A DNA stretch of 64,000 nucleotides, taken from positions 8,924,789 through 8,988,788 of the forward strand of contig CM034599.1 of assembly GCA_020091685.1 (NCBI GenBank), read 5' to 3'. Each line of letters opens with the position of its first letter. The first letter of the stretch is position 1. This DNA comes from Lutjanus erythropterus (lineage: Eukaryota; Chordata; Actinopteri; Lutjaniformes; Lutjanidae). A model generated the notes under the pieces. That model saw nothing but the letters and a program-made list of their open reading frames with translations, searched no databases and had not been told where the DNA came from. A program made the position numbers and the translations under genes. Below are positions 1 to 13,139 of this stretch, one piece after another.

Positions 1-1662
1 CCTCAGAGGTTGCCGCTTGCTTAAAGTATGCTATAATAACTTAACAGGATATGCCACAGCAACCCTAAGTGAAAAAGAAGACTTTAACTTCATCAGATGA
101 ACAAATAACTGTCTGTAAAACTTAAACTAAAAAAATATTCCAGCTCATGGCACCCTGAAGCTGCATGTGTTATGCACAGTTGGTGCTAATGACAATGACA
201 TCATCAACGGGTGCCACTGTATCAGAAAATCAATCCCATGGTTGGGCAAATGGTGTGAAATACAGGGGTCTGCCTACACACCATGTTTAAAAATAAGGAC
301 TCAAATCTTGTATGCTGCATATTGAGTTTGTGAAAGACTCATAACATTGAAGCAGGAGGAGGTGGGGGACGTCCTGATTGCCACCAGGTGTTTCACACAC
401 TGATGTGGCACATATATGAGCCACACAGTCAAACAGAATATCTCCTTGTAGCAAAGAACATGGTTCCTGCAGACAAATTGCTACTGAACTGACCATTTTT
501 AAATGGTTATCTCAGCGACAAGACAAAATCACAACCACTCTTCAAGCCAAGTAGTCAGCTGGTAACACAGCTTTATTCTTAGACTGCAGTATCAACAGTC
601 AGTGAGTGAAGCAGCCACTGCAGAAGCAACAGCTCAGCACAGTTACCCATAATCCATTTACCATACCTCCAGCCTGCTCACAACCAAGGAAAGGCAGTTC
701 TTGAATCTGACATCATGCCATTGTGTCAGTGCAGTGCAGTGAAGCTGTTACACAACTTGAGTGTAGTTTTGTATGCTGCACATGTGTGTCTGTGTTTGTG
801 TAGCAGACATTGTTTGTTGTGTCAGTGGTTATACAATGTGGTTATGATTATGGGGGTGGGGTGGGAGTGGGTGGGGGGGCAGAGGTTATCTGAGGGAGAG
901 GTCAGCATCCCCTCACCTCCTGTCACTAGTTGCATCACATTGCCCTCTGTGCTTAAGTGTCCACAGACAGATGGACAGTCACAAACATCATCAGCTGTTC
1001 ATTATAGCTGCTGCACTGTTGCATAAGGTTTATTACTCTGAACCGACAAAAGAGCTCTGATTGTTTTGCTCATAATAACTAAACCTTGTGCCCCTTTTTA
1101 AATAAAATTATAGTCTTCATAGGCTATAAAAGTTTAAATGTTTGGTATTTTTTATACTTTACTCCAATGTTCTTCATTTTAGGGACTACAATTTACTTCC
1201 CAATCTGTTGCAATTTTCACTTAAATGCATTGTGATTATCTCTTTTCCTCTTGCAAGACATCAAAAATCAGTAATTTAAAACCTAATTCTCAACATTATG
1301 ATCGCCTGTAAAAATTGGATGGTGCAATATATAGTGGCCGTAAACACGTGCATCACGTTTATGTGGTAATGAAGGATACTTTCTGAGATTTGGTGAGGAT
1401 GGCCGAGGATGGTCCTCTTAAATTATGACTGGTGTATGCAAGCAGTTTTGCTCCTGTGCAGAAAAGGGTAACACTGACACTGACACACAAATTGTGTCTT
1501 AACAAAACAAATTGGGGATCATTAAAAAAAAAACTAGTTTAGATTCATCGATAATCATTTTATAGTCACATCGTAGCCTTCTGAATTGGGATCAGCTTCA
1601 ATTGTGAGGTGCCAAGGGATTCCCACCCCTGTCCCAACATTGTTTCGATATTTGACGTGTAA

Positions 1663-1697
<35 letters not shown>

Positions 1698-2156
1698 TTT
1701 GCTACTTCCTTTTGCCTTCGAACTTGATTTTAAAGCTCAAAATGAACCTTTGCTCTTTTCTCTTCACCGGTGCAGCAGTTTAAAATTGTCTGAAAGATGT
1801 GTTATTGTCTGCTGAGGTCTTCACACAGGGATAAGACGTGTCTGTGTTGCATGAACAGGTGTTCAGAAAGGCTGCTTATGTAACACTGAAGGGCTTAGTG
1901 TATCAGATGGATGAGACTATCGAAGCCTGCTAGATTACAAAGCAAACAAGGCTATTGTGTGTGTGTTTAAAGTGTGTTTGAATGTGTGTGTGTTTTAGTG
2001 CTTCACTCACACAAAGAAAGATGAAAAAAAAAAGTCCAAACATGATCCCCTTCCTCACAACAGAGATTATAAAGTCCATGAAGGTGCTGGCAGTTACATA
2101 TCTGTTTTCTGTTTACAGTCCTGTGCACAAACTGGTTTCTCAAACTGTGTTCACAG
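1..2156 (+). other. adgrv1: intron of adgrv1 (3' part), upstream of the first visible exon
   Basis: No open frame here resembles an adhesion-GPCR segment, so TM1, TM2 and most of TM3 must lie on exons to the left of the window. The stretch holds a G-rich run near 851-880 and a TG microsatellite at about 1666-1695. It ends in the acceptor ...gtgttcacag before 2157. A second acceptor-like site (gtttacag, ending 2118) would add 38 nt encoding a peptide that does not look like the family's TM3. The intron assignment is inference from the exon that follows it. Confidence 0.6.
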
Positions 2157-2335
2157 GCGGTGAACTTCTGGCAGGTGCTGGTGATGAATGACGAGCACAC
2201 AGAGCGTCGGTATCTGCTCTTCTTCCTGCTGGGCTGGGGACTTCCTGCTCTGGTCATCATCGTCCTGGTCATCGTGTTGCTTGGCGGCTTCGGATGGACC
2301 ATACACAGTGTATATGGACTGGTGCAAGGAGATGT
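2157..2335 (+). CDS. adgrv1: adgrv1 exon: end of TM3, ICL2, TM4, ECL2
   Basis: First exon of adgrv1 visible in the window. ADGRV1 is a giant adhesion GPCR that forms ankle links between hair-cell stereocilia and acts at the photoreceptor periciliary membrane with usherin, whirlin and PDZD7. The exon begins in frame with AVNFWQVLVMNDEHTERR, which matches the end of TM3 and the second intracellular loop of vertebrate ADGRV1 as I remember it. A hydrophobic TM4 follows (residues about 19-42 of the visible part, LLFFLLGWGLPALVII...), then a short extracellular loop ending YGLVQGD. The length is 59 codons plus 2 nt. The donor is gatgt|gtgagt, and the split Val codon GT+G is completed by the next exon. 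The acceptor is ttcacag|gcg. The donor is close to consensus; the acceptor is slightly less certain because another AG lies 38 nt upstream. Confidence 0.92.
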
Positions 2336-3825
2336 GTGAGTGTGACACAACACATTCATGTAAACACATACACAACTGACCCTTCTTAGGTCCCACCCCT
2401 TTTTGCTCTGTACTCCAATAACAGTTGAGCAAGCCTAGTACCCCGCAGAACCTGCACTAGGTTCAAATTAAACAGTGAAGAAGTCCTGCACTGCTGCAGA
2501 CAGGTTCTGGCCTGCAAATCCTGTTTTTCCAGATGTAAGAAAGCATGTTCAAATGTTGGATCATCATAATTTTAATAGTTTTTTTTTCTGTGAAAATGAA
2601 AATTGTGAGGCAAAAATGTACCATTTCCACTAATCATTTTGCATATTGCAATCACAGAGTAAGTCTAAATAATCTCAGTGTCAGTTTTTTACCATATCAT
2701 GCAGGCCTAACCTTAATTTAGCAAATGCTACGCTACAAACTACTTCACAAGGTCAGGAGACTCTTTCATTACACTATAGTAGCCTAAGGTACAATCAAAA
2801 TATTAAATTCAATTCAAGTTTATTCTCATTAAAACACGGACACATGTGTAAACGGAAAAGAAGGCTACAGCTTACCTACAACAGTGTGCTGGGGTGAGAT
2901 ATCACGACGTACAAGCATATAAATAAAATGCACAGAAAATTCAAGAAACCACAAAATAGGACCCTACTATTATGATTATCTGGCTAAAGTGATAACATTC
3001 ATCCATTTCACACAACTCAAATGCAGGACACACACACAGAGAATCAGAATTTATGAAATCCAAACAATACCCAGCCCTAAACAAACATCTTTCAAACATT
3101 TAAAACCAACACACCCTGAGTTATAACTTATAAAGGGGCTGAACAAAAAACATAAAGCTATTTCTTTATTTTATCATCATTTTATTGTAGTATTATTTTA
3201 AAATAGACTCTTTTTTGAGACTTAGTAGCACAGTCATTTTTATTTAATTGTTTTTGTAATAAATTTGTTATTAATAGTCAGTAACAAAAGGTATCAGTGT
3301 CATATTGAATTTAAAAAGTTTGGTATCAACCATCCCTGATACACACTTTGTCTGTAGCGCTGAGAGGGAGGTGGAATAGACCCAACACTAACGTAATGTG
3401 TTTTCATAAGAGGAATCAGGAGTGTATTTTTTAAAACCGGTCTGAGTCAGTCGTGGTGACATCAGTTGTTTTTTTTGTTAGGCTTAGGTAAATTCCACTT
3501 CAGGCAAGAGCAAAGCAAACAAAAAACACCTGAGCTGGTGACATCATGTGAGGGGGAAAACTGCCCAATCAGCTGAAAGACTAAATGTTTCTTCACTCAT
3601 AGAAACTCAGGTCTTTACCTTAGGGGTGGAGGCTTTTACACAGCAGGCTGCAGAGGAGGGACAAACCTCAAATAACCCATATACTGTGTGACTTTGTGTG
3701 AGTGTGTGAGCTAAAAATAACCGTCTGCCACCTATGTATAGAGCTCCTGAATCCTAAAACACAACAGATGAGGTCACCTTCCAAAAACCTGCACAATGGT
3801 CCCTACTCAGGTGTGTGTTGAAGAG

Positions 3826-3830
<5 letters not shown>

Positions 3831-3893
<63 letters not shown>

Positions 3894-3917
3894 TGCGTGT
3901 GTGCATGCGTGTGTGTT
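3831..3917. repeat. (GT)n microsatellite with a GC-interrupted end
   Basis: An uninterrupted GT dinucleotide run covers about 3831-3889. It is followed by gcgtgcgtgtgtgcatgcgtgtgtgt. Alternating purine-pyrimidine DNA of this length is a classic Z-DNA-prone sequence. The poly-His/Thr open frame on the opposite strand is an artefact of this repeat. Confidence 0.97.
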
Positions 3918-6254
3918 GTAATTGCCAAAATAAACTTTCAGATTGCAGCGTGTGTGCGCGTCTTTCATGTGTGATCAAGTGTGCGTGATGTGGGAGGTAA
4001 GCTACAGATGAATTTTGAAACCTTAACTCTCATCTGAAATTAACCAGTGGTCTTAGGTGTGGCTGTTATGCTTGGGATCAAGTGTGTATGCGTGTTTCCT
4101 GTGTGTGTGAGACAGTGAGCGTATACATGAGAGATTCAAGGATACAGAGGAGTATTCAGTTTCCCTGGAAGTGAACCTTCCTCTTAGCAGGAATGAAGCA
4201 GTCATTGCATTTCCCCCCCTCATGAGTGTGAACAGGACGCAGACTTATTTTCTAACGACTCAGTCTCAGTCTCAGTTTCACCCTGCCTGCGTGCAAACAG
4301 GTGTCAAGCTCAGACCTTGCGCCATTGAGCATTTTTGTGGCATGTATATTGTATTTGTATTCATAAAGATTGTAAAGAAGTAGGGTGAGATGAGACAACA
4401 GGGAGTAGGATTATAAAATCACGTAATACATCTCAATTTTTCTCCCTGCATACCATTACTGTGGTGCTGGTACACTGTCCTCCATAAACATATACAGTAT
4501 GCTTTACAGTCTACCTGTGTGGTTGAGAGCACCTGTTACTGCTCTGTAGATTGGACTTCATTCAGTTTTTACTGTGGTACATACTGTAGTTTGTACATCT
4601 TCAAATTAATCAGTAAAATTTAACAGACCTGTCTTTAAATTCAAATGAAATGTGTAAAACCAAAATTATCAACATGAAAGAGAAGATGAGCCCATTAAAT
4701 TATGAAATGAAAAATAAGTAGAAAATACATAATGTTCTAAAAAGTTCTAAAAAGTTAAATTCAAAATAACCCAGTTCTACATCTTATCAAAACTTCTCCA
4801 GTAAAACGATATCTGTACTCGATCTAAATTGTGATTATTGGTTTTGCTCACAGCCAATCACTGCAAACGTTCTTCAGTTTACTGCGACATGTGCAGCTAT
4901 TGCAGAAGCTGTATCCCATACAGTCCGTCATGTGTGGTGTAGTTGACGTATTTGACTGGAAGCTCAACACGCCAAGATGCCACCAAAATGTTCGATTGTG
5001 GCGTCTGATGAAAATAAATGCATAAGATGCAGAAGGATTATGTCAGGAATGCTTCCTGTCTCTTGATGGGTATCACATGAATTAGAAAAAAAATGATATT
5101 TGCTATTTCAGAAAATCTTATAAACATTTTGATTTGAGCAAAACACAGTTTATATATATATAGTTGTGCCTTATTAGGTCTTATTTGAGTCTAACATGAT
5201 AAACTGTGTTACCCGGACAGACTGATGCATGGTTAGTTTGGCTACTTTATAGCCAGGCTGTAAAGTTGCTGATGTAATTTCCTGCAGATGAGGAAATTTA
5301 AACATCACGTCTGTCTATTCCACACAGACTGTTTTGTAGTCATGTGGAAATGTAAAGTTACAACTTGCACATGCTGCAATCACACGTACATTTTGTTTTT
5401 ATCTCTGTTTTTATGTTTAGTGTTTCTTAAACAAGTCCCTGTGCCTTAGTGACCCACTACCTCTCAATGCCAAATAAAAAAGAAACTCCCAGCAGCATCT
5501 CTATTAAAATCCCCCCATAAAAGGCATTGTTCCCTTAATGTTCTCTCCCCAGAACCATGAAGTTACTGAAATGGGCCCCTTGGTAATGTTTTTACATATT
5601 CTACGTTTCACTTTCTTGTGAGACTTTCAGTACAGTAGGATCTCATCCTCTCACAAGGCCACAGCGGTACAAATATCCATATTCCAGTATGTTTACACTC
5701 TCATAGTCCGGCTGTCTTCGCTTCTGGGACAGAGTGATGCAATGCTTTATTTGGCATACCGCATGTTGTTATGGCTAGCACGGCTCCAGTTATTTCTCTG
5801 CGATTAGTCAGGCCTGTGGTGAGGTCCTATCTGCGTGTTATGCTCTCACCAAACCAGGGGCCGAGCTTGTTTTGTGAAAATGACAAAGTCACATGAGTGT
5901 TTGGATAGTTGTTTGGAAGTTTCAGTTTATATGAGAATGTTGATTTTCCCAGAGAAAAATACTTCACTCGGTTTTCTTTAATAGAGAAAAAACACATCTT
6001 ACTGGACAGAAGCTGAAAAAAAAGAAAAACTCCTTTAATTTCCCAGGAAAACAGCAGCGAGATAAACAGTGGGAAATAACCGAGTCACAGTGACTCACAC
6101 TAATAAACAAATCGTAGAAAGAAAAATGAGTTGATTTTAATTTTAACAAATATAAAGAAAAAAATGCAAGAAGATTCAAGATGATTTTCCTTTTGACGTT
6201 TTATTATTTGTATTAAGTCTGAAATTCAGTTTGTCCCTAAAGAAATTTTGGTAA

Positions 6255-6668
6255 CGCTTTATTTGGTGGAACTGTCATTACACTGTCATAACCATGTCAT
6301 GACATGAGTCAAAATCAATGTTTATGACAGCTGTCATTAAGCGTTATTTCAGCATTGACATTGTTTGCGGTGTCTTTGTTTTATTACGCTATCAAATGCT
6401 TTTGAAACACTGTCATGAATAATTTCCTGGGCTTCAACTAAAATGGTACCATTTGGACTTTACATAAAGATGTCACTGAATGTTATTAGGCCAGTTTGAC
6501 ACAGTTATAATGGTCTCATGACAGCCAGTGACAGCTTAATGTAATATAAAAACATGAAGCTGACAGTTTCTTTACATTTGGTAAAGTCAAGACATTTTTA
6601 ATCAAGATGCTTGTGTTCCTGACAGGTGTCCTGACATGGTTATGACAGTGTAATGACAGTCTTATGCA
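6255..6668. mobile_element. non-autonomous TIR element (MITE-like), about 0.4 kb
   Basis: The left end (about 6270-6306) contains actgtcattacactgtcat followed by aaccatgtcatgaca. The right end (about 6627-6662) contains the reverse complement, tgtcctgacatggttatgac followed by agtgtaatgacagt. The arms match over about 36 bp with few differences. The interior has further short inverted copies of tgacag/ctgtca and no reading frame. The left flank gtaacgctttattt is typical of abundant teleost MITEs. Family not assigned. Confidence 0.75.
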
Positions 6669-7450
6669 CACCTTGTTCATACTGCTGCAGTACTACTTTC
6701 TATATTTTTTTTATATATTTGGTATATGTCTTAGATTTTAAAATTTCCCTTGTTTTTATTGATTCTAATTTTTATATTTCCTCTTGTTTACATTTCTTGT
6801 TTACTTATTTATTACTTACTGTTTTTATTGATGCGTCTTCTATTTTTCCTATCCACTTGGCTGCTTTAAAAGTGCAAATTTCCCTGTTGTGGGACTAATA
6901 AATGATCCTGCTGTCTAGTAAGTTTCTCCTTCAGCTGTTTGGCAGCATCAGCAGATGAACTCCACTCCATATTCATCTCCTTTTCAAAGAGAGATGAATG
7001 TATCGTGTTGTTTGTTCCTTGAAATGTTCTTTCATTCCTTTAAATAGAAAAACACTTTAGTGCGACTTTGGCCTCAGATATTATCCCGCCGTAGCTGCAG
7101 GGTGACCTGGTTGTTCAGAGGGTTTAAGAACATACGTGTTTTGCTGCTGAAGGCAAAAGCTGCTGTTGAGTAAGAATGCTGTGGGTCTTAAACAGGCTCA
7201 GAGGTCTCGCCGGTCAGATCCTGTTTGTGAAACCTAAAGAAACAAAGTCTTAACTTAAATATAGAGCATTATAGGCAATATTTCCGTTTTCTGCAGCTTA
7301 CCTGTAAACTGGATGTACTCTTTACTTAATGCATTTTAGCATGACCTCCTCCTCTTTCTCTTTCCATTTCCTCTTCTTTTCACACACGTTCTGCTTCTTT
7401 CTACATACGCTGAAACAAAAAACTCACATTTCTGTCCGTGCCTCCTCTAG

Positions 7451-7608
7451 GTGCTTCATCCCAAACATCTATGCCGCTCTGTGCACGGCGGTGCTGGTGC
7501 CTCTCATCTGCCTGGTTGCAGTGGTGGTCGTATTCATCCATGCCTACCAGGTCACTCAGCAGTGGAAGGCCTACGATGACATTTATCGCGGAAGAACCAA
7601 CAGCACAG
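7451..7608 (+). CDS. adgrv1: adgrv1 exon: ECL2 cysteine, TM5, ICL3
   Basis: Acceptor cctcctctag|g and donor cacag|gtaccc. The first base completes the split Val codon; the frame continues [20 protein letters not shown] and onward. The leading Cys is the extracellular-loop-2 cysteine expected to pair with TM3. TM5 is the following hydrophobic stretch (visible residues about 63-90), ending FIHAYQV. The third intracellular loop reads [17 protein letters not shown], a segment strongly conserved in ADGRV1 as I recall it. The exon ends in phase 1, and its last G joins AG of the next exon to make Glu. Overlapping frames on both strands here are shadows. Confidence 0.95.
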
Positions 7609-7920
7609 GTACCCTGCAAATATGTAAATATGTACACAAACACACAAATACATCAGTGACACGTAAGCGTAGATTTGAGAGTTTGGACTCTTGTGCTTCT
7701 TCAAGAGGCAAAAATGTTGTATGCACATGAAACGATAAGAACTCAAGATAAAATTGCTTACGTTATAATCAAACAATCTCTCGCTGTGAACATACAAACC
7801 ACAAAAACAAGTGACCTGTTCCCCAGATGCCCTCAGGAAGTAGACTGCATCCACCCCTATTTTTGGGTAAAAGTTCCAGCCCTTATTTTGGTTCAGCTTC
7901 CAGGCTCTGTCTCTGTCTGC

Positions 7921-7948
7921 TGTGTGTGTGTGTGTGTGTGTGTGTGTG
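7921..7948. repeat. (TG)n microsatellite
   Basis: A pure TG run of about 14 units, 0.3 kb downstream of the TM5 exon's donor. Confidence 0.95.
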
Positions 7949-8059
7949 CCCAGAGGATGCATGGTACAGGAACAAAACATTGGCAAAACCTGCTTTTTTG
8001 AATGAAATACTGCTGACAGTTGCACTTTTATTCAGCCATTGTACTTATTTGACTTGCAG

Positions 8060-8180
8060 GCATAGTTTGGATTTTTTGAAGTGGGGTAGTATAAAGCACT
8101 TATCCATATTCAGTGTGTTACTTAGCTTTACTGTGGACAGAGTCAGTAGCAAAATGTGTTTTAGCCATCTAAGTGTAAAT
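8060..8180 (+). repeat. solo fragment of the AGTTTGGATT dispersed repeat
   Basis: Begins gcatagtttggattttttga, followed by agtggggt. It continues with a segment like cacttatccatattcagtgt and a 'ctgtggacagagtcag' stretch. These match, in order, the arms of the longer foldback copies at 37.1, 47.1 and 54.0 kb. Confidence 0.65.
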
Positions 8181-10261
8181 TTACACTATTTTTAGGATAG
8201 TTTCTCTGCTTTACCATACAATAGTTTTACCTTGCAGAACAAAGTTGCATCTCCAAACTAGGAGCTCAATGGTCATCTAACACAGCTGAACACAGTTTAA
8301 AGTATAATGCCAGAAATGTGTTTTATACACACTTGATGTTCTTCTGTGTTTGGCCTAAATGCACTCTGTGAAGTATGATGTGTGGCAGCAACCTCAAACT
8401 TCTACTTTGTGCAATATTCCCGTTTGCTGAGAAATTACCATAGTACTGGTGGAGTTCTGGTCAGCATGAATCAGTCACATTTGTTTAGTGCAGTCAGTCA
8501 CTTTGCCCGCACATGAAAATCCCGGCCAAACCACTTTAGTCCCTCAGTGTCATGGCTGTAATCAGTGGCCATCGGTGAGAATCAGCGGGCTTTAGCTTGT
8601 TTTGCTCAGTCAAGGCCCTCCAATGACAAAGCAAAGCCTGAATTAGTGCCAGTCCTTTGGCTGGCAAGCAGTTTGCCCCACACACTGTGTGTGGCCTCTG
8701 AAGTCATGTAGGAAACCAAAGCAGTGCTTTGCTGAGCTGCGGGTAGGTGTGCATTATTAACAAGAGGGCAATACTTTCTGTTTCACAAACCAGGCTGAGG
8801 CTAAAGGTCAACCTGTAGGATTTTTACCTGACAGGAACATTTTACTTTGGAGAACAGTGTGCCTGTACGGTGTGTTAAATCAGAAAGTAGAGAGGAAACA
8901 GTCAGTGCAGCAAACATGGTTTCAGCAGCTTTATTTATCCTGAGAGAAAGAGAGAGAGAGTTAATGCGGGGGAAAGGTAGGCACAGTACATGCTATTCAA
9001 AGCAGCAATCTGAAGACCTGGCTGAGTGTGTGTGGCTCAGTTCCCTTGAGGTGTGAATATGTGTGTCCGGTTTTGTGTAGAACAGCTGCACTGTGAAAAG
9101 GCTGCTCATGAATGGAAATTCAAATGAATTAAAAAAAACAGAAATTAGGGCAACAACATTCTTTATCAAATCTCATGCAGCAATGGATCACTTTTAATTA
9201 CACTTTTAGTTTTTATCTGATACTCTACAAGACAGAACACAACATGCACACAAACAATGGACTGCATTTAGTTGCAGTTTTCCTTTCTTTTTCTTTATTA
9301 TAGCTTTTGGCAGAGTAATATATCAATATTGGCTTTGCCTCAACATGTCCAGAGTCCAAAGGGGAATAAAACAAATGTTAGAGAAAGGCCTATAATATTT
9401 TATTGTTCTATACACAGGCTACGCCTCTGCTCATTCCCTCGACTGACTTATATTTGTCAGAGTTGGTTTAAAAAGCTACAGGCGCTGCTACAACAGCCCT
9501 GGTCAGTTTTTAGTCCTGCAGTAAGCAGTTATCACACAAAAGACAGATCAGATATGTTCGCAGGATCCTTCTGTGGTATCACACTGTACATGTTACCTTG
9601 AAATAGGCTAAATGCTCAGTGGACTCAACAGGTTAAAATGACTTAAAATGTCTTGAATGGGATTTTGACAGATCTTAAAAACTGATGAGATTAATGAAGC
9701 AGATCTACTTTTATGAAATTGCATTGTTCATTCTTGTCTTTAAACTATAAAACAAAACCAACATAGAACCAATAATATCTAATGTGCAGTCGGGTCAGGA
9801 TTTATTGGAGCATCCTCAGCTAGTGGATATGAGGTAGTTAAACGTCAGTCTTATAAAAGCAAGTAAGACAGGCTGTTTCAAACCATGTGCCCCGATTCAG
9901 AAATCTCTGTACCTTTTTTTGCCAGTAGGTACATGAAATAGGACTTAAATTATGATTGGTATTAAAAAGTCTTAAATTTAACTTGTATTGCTCCATGGCT
10001 ATTTTACTTCAGATCGGTACCTTTATCAGACTCATAAATCTAATGTGAGCTTCACCCTGATGGTCCCATCCAGTTATGATTTATGCAGGACCTGTTGATG
10101 ACTGATGACGATGAATTTTAGGCCGACAACATTCTCAAACGCCTTACCGCAGCGAAAACTGATGAGATAAGCTGAGAGCTAATCTGTGTGTGAGAAGCCC
10201 ACATGTAAAACTCACACAAGGCCGTGTTCTGACGTCAGTGAAATCAAGCAAATGCACCGGC

Positions 10262-10285
10262 GTGTGTGTGTGTGTGTGTGTGTGT
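10262..10285. repeat. (GT)n microsatellite
   Basis: A pure dinucleotide run of about 12 units inside the intron. Confidence 0.95.
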
Positions 10286-11039
10286 TCCTGTACCTCAGAG
10301 AAGATTGGAATGATGCCATTGTGCGACTTAACAAGAAAAAAACTAAGGCATAAACTAAACTAAATTTACGATAGTACCTATTCAGAGCACATCAGTCAGC
10401 CCTTATCACAGGCTGCACTGAACCCACAAGGTGTGTTTGCGAGACATGATGTTCTTTTGATACAGAAGTGAGCAGACTTTTCGTTTTCAACAGAGCAGAG
10501 TTGAATGAATAACTATTATTGTTGTGTGTTTATGGCTCCAGGTGTTCCCCGACTGCACTTTGATCGTTGATTGTTCAGGAATGAGGAAATAAACAAATAC
10601 ATGTGATAGATGAGGTTTGATTGCAGAGTGCTGTGTTATGTACTTTGTGTTTGAAGCTGTGCAGTCGCTTTATTTGGATGCCAGACACATGCTTACATTT
10701 TGCTCTCATAGCCTCGTTATCAATAGCCTTGAAATGCCAACTCTTAGATGTTCGAGACTCTCATGCCTGGTTTTACCAGATATATTATTTATTGATACAT
10801 TCTGCACATATCAAAGAATTCAAGTTGATATATTTAGTTGAGAGTGTTTTATTGTTTTGTTTTTCTTTGCAGGAATAATTTGCCCCATCATGCCTTGCTA
10901 TAATAAGACCCAATTTGGCCTATCAACAAACATGGAGATTATTACCTCAGATTGATGTAAACACTAAATCAGCAAAGCCTCAATCTGCTCAGACTAATGC
11001 CACACAAACTAGAGCTGTAAAGTTGAGGTTTTTAAGGGC

Positions 11040-11760
11040 AGTTTATTTAAAAAGCAACATTTAGATTGTTGTTTGACTGCATTTATTATTTATTTATTTC
11101 CATTTGATACTACTTCATACTTATTGTCCACTACACTTAAAGGAAAATATTGTACTTTTTACTGTACTAAATGGGATTTTACATTAAAAGAAAACATTAG
11201 ATAGGCTTAGAAAATCTAATATTTGTGCACAATTAGTGGAATACTAATCACGTCTTGGCACATTTCTCTCAGTTGTTTAAATTCTACCAGAGACACGTTT
11301 CCCCTCTAAACCTCTCAGGTGGTTTTGTTTAAAGAAGTGTTTGAAGTAAAAAATCTAATCTAAAATCTAATTTAATTTAAAAAAAAATCCATGATTAGAG
11401 AAATGGACTCAAATTTACGTAGCAGAACTTTGTTTTGTTTTTTTTTCATTCCAACATTATTTATCATATCAGACTTTTTTTTTTTAACCTGTTTTTGGAA
11501 CCACTGGACTAAACTGGATATAAAGTCCTTAAATGCATGTCGACCAGCTACTACATCAGTATTAATAATCTAATGATGTAATATAATATATCAGTTACAG
11601 GAGCCATTTTTCTGCAGAATGACTGCATTTACTTTTGATACTTTAAGTACATTTTTATGCTAATACTCCTTTTGTATACAAAAGTATCTGTAATACAAAA
11701 ATACACAACAGTCTTTTGCAACCTCAGTACTCATAGTAAAGTTCTTACACTTACCAGAAT
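11040..11760. repeat. degraded aagtac-rich dispersed repeat
   Basis: Phrases such as ttgatactacttcatactta, aaatattgtactttttactg and cttttgatactttaagtaca recall a very common teleost repeat of the hAT-like AGGTGGAAAGTAAC type. The ends are not clear. Called from phrase similarity only. Confidence 0.45.
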
Positions 11761-13139
11761 ATTCTCTGCAATCAGTATAACTCAATAAAAACCGTATCTC
11801 TTTCTGTGCCTCTATGTTCACACTTGGTTCACACACACATTAACTTGTATGCGGGGTGTTTGTGAGTGCCGAACATGCTCTTATTGCAGCTTGTTGTTAT
11901 TACAGCTGCTGACCTCGCTGTGACAGTAATGTCAGCACTGTCTTGAGTTTCTGTTTTTGTTGAATCCTCATTCTCCTCTCAGTTTGTCTTCTCACACCGG
12001 GAACCAGCTCTGATCAAACATGAACTGGAGCATGTGAAGAAAAGTAGCTCACTCATGTCCAGTGAAAATCACAAGGAGTAGTTCTGAGCAGAAATTGCAC
12101 TCGCGGGGGTTAAACTGTTTGTTTACTTTTCATCTCCGCCAGACAGAAAGATACCCATGACATCATTTAGCGTCTGTCTAACAGAGCGCGAAGACCCTCT
12201 CTCTCTCTCGTGTTCACATACGTGCAAGCTCGCACACATACAAGCACGTACACATGTGCCTCTTTCTGGTTCTTCTTAGTGGTATCAAGCCAAACATTCA
12301 GTCAGCATTTTGCAGTCGGCCTCCATTTGGCTCGAGGAACCTGCTCTTACTGCGGGAGCTCTGCCCTGTCCACAGACTGGAATGTGCTTACATGGTTGGA
12401 AAACTCAAATCCGGGAGGGAAGAGATGGAGAGACGTGCAAGATAGAATAAAGAGGGAGAGAGCGAGGGAAAATTTCATGTCGTTCTAACTTGAAGCAGCA
12501 GAAACTGTGAGAGGACTGAGTAAAATGGCAAAAAGCAACAGATGAACGGGCTCATTAAACAAATTTATCAACTCTGAGAAGCCATATACTGAAAATAAGA
12601 CAGAATAACCAGAGTGGGTGTACAGAGCTCAGAGAAAAGTGTGAAATAACAATACTGAAGCAATAGGAAACAATGACAAGAGTATCAAGAGAATAAATTA
12701 TGACTTAGAGGAAATAAGTCTCAAAGGGAAAGGGAGAGGCCTGAAAAGTAAGAAAAGAAGGAAACACTGCTAAGACAGTATAATAGGGTTCAGCCAGAGG
12801 AACGGTGCAGTGAGATAAGCAGCAGAACTCGGAGCAGAGTGGAACTGACAGGGTGGTGGAAGTGGCACCTAAGTGAGGGCTCTTTGTGCAAACTTGGGCC
12901 CCGTGCCCTGTGTTTCCATCCTACTTGTGAAGTGAAGTGAACTGTACAGTCTGTCCTACATAACAGCAGCCAGCAGACGACAGCTGGAGTGACTCAGCAG
13001 CAGTGTCATTTTGAATGGGTGCATTTTCCATTTAAGTGTTTGGCCTTCTGTGAAGTTGATTCTTAAGGTGGTGCCTTAAAATCCATTTATTATCTCATGC
13101 ATTATATATTCTTATTGTGCCCTCTTCAGCACAGTCAGT

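Larger units (their letters stand above)
2336..7450 (+). other. adgrv1: adgrv1 intron (5.1 kb) with microsatellite and TIR element
   Basis: Bounded by gtgagt and a pyrimidine-rich acceptor (ctctttctctttcc... cctcctctag). It contains a long TG/GC array at 3831-3917 and a roughly 0.4-kb terminal-inverted-repeat element at about 6255-6668. The segment near 2800-2880 (aattcaattcaagtttatt) looks like a dispersed fish repeat. No other exon was recognised. Confidence 0.8.

Noticed and set aside
2119-2156. Alternative upstream acceptor (gtttacag ending 2118) extending the first visible exon
   Set aside because: The added residues (LCTNWFLKLCSQ) do not resemble TM3 of adhesion GPCRs, and acceptor 2156 gives the expected QAVNFW-type junction.
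3754-3978. Poly-His/Thr open frame on the - strand
   Set aside because: Composition artefact of the GT microsatellite. The same applies to frames at 32543-32809 and 53312-53617.
7401-7643. Minus-strand frame overlapping the TM5 exon
   Set aside because: Antisense shadow of the adgrv1 exon, with no independent evidence. The same applies to 39591-39863 over the last exon.
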